Below, in pieces: positions 62,342 to 64,000 of a DNA stretch of 64,000 nucleotides. Each line of letters begins with the position of its first letter. The stretch's first letter is position 1. Location of the stretch: NCBI GenBank assembly GCA_017302455.1, contig JAFLDO010000006.1, positions 62,001-126,000 on the forward strand. Direction: 5' to 3'. Below the pieces are notes generated by a model that was not told the origin of the DNA, ran no database searches, and saw only the letters and a program-made list of their open reading frames with translations. The translations under genes were made by a program, and so were the position numbers. This DNA is from Accumulibacter sp. GTDB taxonomy: Bacteria; Pseudomonadota; Gammaproteobacteria; Burkholderiales; Rhodocyclaceae.

Positions 62342-63394
62342 TCAGACAACCGCCCCATGTTTGCGTCGCCAAACAGCGGGAGATGCCCCGGACCAGCGCC
62401 GGAAGGCTCGTGCAAAGGCAGTAACGTCTGCGTAGCCCAGCCGGTTGGCAACGTCCTCCAGCGATACGGCTGAGCCGCGAAGGAGCACCCGTGCCGCATC
62501 AAAGCGAACCGCGTCGAGAAGAGCCCTGAAAGTGGTTCCGCTTTCCTGCAAACGCCGGGCGAAAGTTCTCCTGTTCATACCGAAGGCCTGCGCCACCTCG
62601 TCCTGGCTGATGCAGCCCGTGGCCAGCAGTGTTCGCATCACCCGCTGAATTCGATCTCTGGCGACGCCCCCTTCCCCGATTCGCTCCTTATCGCGAAGTT
62701 GCGACGCGAGGAAATCACGGAGAAGGGGGTTCGCGCCGGCAATCGGATGCTTAAGGAATGCGGCATCAAATACCACGGCGTTACGATCGGCGTCGAAGCG
62801 AACCGGGGCGGCAAAGTGCACGACAAATGCCGAAGTATCCGATGGCGCACGATATGCAAAACTCACTTCGCGCAGCGCGAAGCCAGCGCCGCAAATTTCA
62901 CGCAACAGATTGGCTGCAATGGCGAGCGCGCCAAAAACGATTTGCTCGGCTCCCAGCAGCTCGGGTTCAAGCACATCATAACCCAGAACGGCGAGGCTGC
63001 CTTCTTGTTGGAAATAGGGAGCAGCACCCTCGTCGTGCAGGTGCAGATAGGACTGGAGGCAGGCCAATCCCGCCCCCACCGTTGCTGAGTTCGCCACGAG
63101 GTAGCCGACGGTGCCGAGCATGACCAGGCCAGTCTGCATGCAGGCCCGCAAACCGAGGTCTGAAAGCCCGGTACGCTCGGCGGCAAGATGTCCCAGTTCC
63201 CCCAATTTGGCGAAGGGGATCACGTTATCGGGATGGTCAAAGACCGCTGCCTGAAGACCGACTTCGGCGATCAGTGCATCAGGGTCGATGCCATGCTCGC
63301 GAACTATGGAAGGTAGCGCGATGGCGCCGCCCACACGGATGACCTGGTTGCTGATCGGCGGACGGCCGCGCCGGCTTGATGTCGAATTTCCCAT
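62342..63394 (-). CDS. AraC-family transcriptional regulator (OruR-like)
   Basis: A 350-residue regulator. The N-terminal half is an arabinose-binding-like ligand domain of the OruR/VirF-like type (VGGAIALPSIVREHGIDPDAL to VNSATVGAGLACLQSYLHLH). The C-terminal AraC domain has two helix-turn-helix motifs (ISQDEVAQAFGMNRRTFARRL and VSLEDVANRLGYADVTAFARA, then FRRWSGASPAVWRRKHG). It is divergent from the DUF1254 lipoprotein 230 bp away and may control it. The inducer is unknown. Confidence 0.9.
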   Translation of the reverse strand: MGNSTSSRRGRPPISNQVIRVGGAIALPSIVREHGIDPDALIAEVGLQAAVFDHPDNVIPFAKLGELGHLAAERTGLSDLGLRACMQTGLVMLGTVGYLVANSATVGAGLACLQSYLHLHDEGAAPYFQQEGSLAVLGYDVLEPELLGAEQIVFGALAIAANLLREICGAGFALREVSFAYRAPSDTSAFVVHFAAPVRFDADRNAVVFDAAFLKHPIAGANPLLRDFLASQLRDKERIGEGGVARDRIQRVMRTLLATGCISQDEVAQAFGMNRRTFARRLQESGTTFRALLDAVRFDAARVLLRGSAVSLEDVANRLGYADVTAFARAFRRWSGASPAVWRRKHGAVV

Positions 63395-63625
63395 GGCTGA
63401 CCCTGATAAGGATTTCCGAGAAATTTTGGCATGAAATGTCAGAAAATTGAAAAATCTGCCGCGCAGCCGTGCATTCTTGTTATCTATACTGAATACGCTT
63501 TGAGTTCAGTTCTTGTGGTTTGTCAAACAGGTTACCAAGGCTCGGTACAAGGACGCCTTTCGGCCCGGATTACACCTTCCGGAAGCGAATTTGCTCCGAG
63601 CCCCAGCAATCGATAGGAGAAAGCT

Positions 63626-64000
63626 ATGAAACGAAAGAATCTTTCCCGGGTGGCCATGGTGGTCCTGTGCGCGCTGACCCTGACTGCCTGCGACAAGCCG
63701 GCGGAAACCACCCAGGTCGACCGGGTGGCTATGGAAGCCAAGGCGAAGGCGGAAGCAGAAGCAAAGGCGGTTGAGGCAGCGGCGAAGGAAGCCGAGGCAC
63801 GTGCGATCGCCATCGAGAGCTACGTCTACGCCTACCCGCTGGTCACCATGGAGATGACGCGTCGCATCATGACCAATGTGGAGGCACCGCAAGGATCACA
63901 TGCCCCGATGGGACACTTCGTCAGGATGCGCAGTTACCCCGACGCCTCGTACCGGGATGTCACGGCGCCTAACGCCGACACCCTTTATACGACGACGTGG
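63626..64000 (+). CDS. DUF1254 lipoprotein, N-terminal part (cut by window edge)
   Basis: The first 125 residues of a DUF1254 protein. A lipobox (LTLTAC, Cys22) follows a signal peptide, so it is a lipoprotein. An Ala/Lys/Glu-rich helical spacer (residues 36-60) leads into the DUF1254 domain: SYVYAYPLVTMEMTRRIM and PNADTLYTTTW are signature segments. AGGAGA precedes the ATG. The function of DUF1254 proteins is unknown; fusions with DUF1214 are common, which would lie beyond the window. Confidence 0.88.
   Translation, partial: MKRKNLSRVAMVVLCALTLTACDKPAETTQVDRVAMEAKAKAEAEAKAVEAAAKEAEARAIAIESYVYAYPLVTMEMTRRIMTNVEAPQGSHAPMGHFVRMRSYPDASYRDVTAPNADTLYTTTW

Noticed and set aside
1-64000. tRNA, rRNA or CRISPR arrays
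   Set aside because: No regularly spaced direct repeats and no rRNA segments were seen; no tRNA cloverleaf was recognised in the intergenic regions by eye.

Overview
The window is high-GC DNA with gene orders typical of Betaproteobacteria: glnA-DUF4124-ntrB-ntrC, argS-SPOR-dsbA, rpe-gph-trpE/trpG-trpD-trpC, a Burkholderia-type porin pair and birA-coaX. Glycogen enzymes, type II mannose-1-phosphate guanylyltransferase and DruA-type insertion sequences suggest a Rhodocyclales member close to Candidatus Accumulibacter. That placement is inferred from gene content; no rRNA gene is present to test it.

Positions 1-7.4 kb hold envelope genes: dTDP-rhamnose synthesis (rfbB and the start of rfbD), manC, the LPS inner-core transferases waaC and waaA, a TolC-type outer-membrane channel and a PCM-like methyltransferase. 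From 7483 to 11774 lies a nested mobile element. An ISAs1-family element with a 10-bp target duplication was itself interrupted by an IS4/Tn5-type element with another 10-bp duplication. Both encode transposases with an N-terminal DruA-type (DUF4338) domain. Ribosomal protein S20, two tandem porins and an AbrB/VapC toxin-antitoxin pair follow.

From 16.3 to 28.5 kb the rpe-gph-trpE-trpG-trpD-trpC series runs on the minus strand. It is split between trpE and trpG by a plus-strand stress module (hsp20, lon, homospermidine synthase, a BCAM0308-like protein, pcm), and a Uma2-type nuclease sits between trpD and trpC. Next comes a glk-glgP-glgB-glgX glycogen operon (28.6-36.3 kb), an FAD-linked hydroxyacid oxidase, nadA-hslO and a rhodanese.

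The region 40.6-45.5 kb is a complete nitrogen-control locus. Two NtrC-type dyads and a -24/-12 promoter precede glnA, followed by NtrB and NtrC. It continues into birA-coaX, then a membrane cluster of unknown role (DUF350, SPFH/SHOCT, DUF4178, small membrane protein), a lipoprotein, a FabH-like ketoacyl synthase, ubiB, argS-SPOR-dsbA, two short-chain dehydrogenases, a BtuF-like protein and a LysE exporter. The last part (60.5-64 kb) looks accessory: an mrr restriction gene flanked by attC-like sites as in an integron cassette, about 0.7 kb without a recognisable gene, an AraC regulator and the start of a DUF1254 lipoprotein.

The strongest candidates for something new are the DruA-transposase fusions in two unrelated IS families, the mrr cassette, the stress module inside the trp operon, and an Hsp33 missing half of its zinc-site cysteines.
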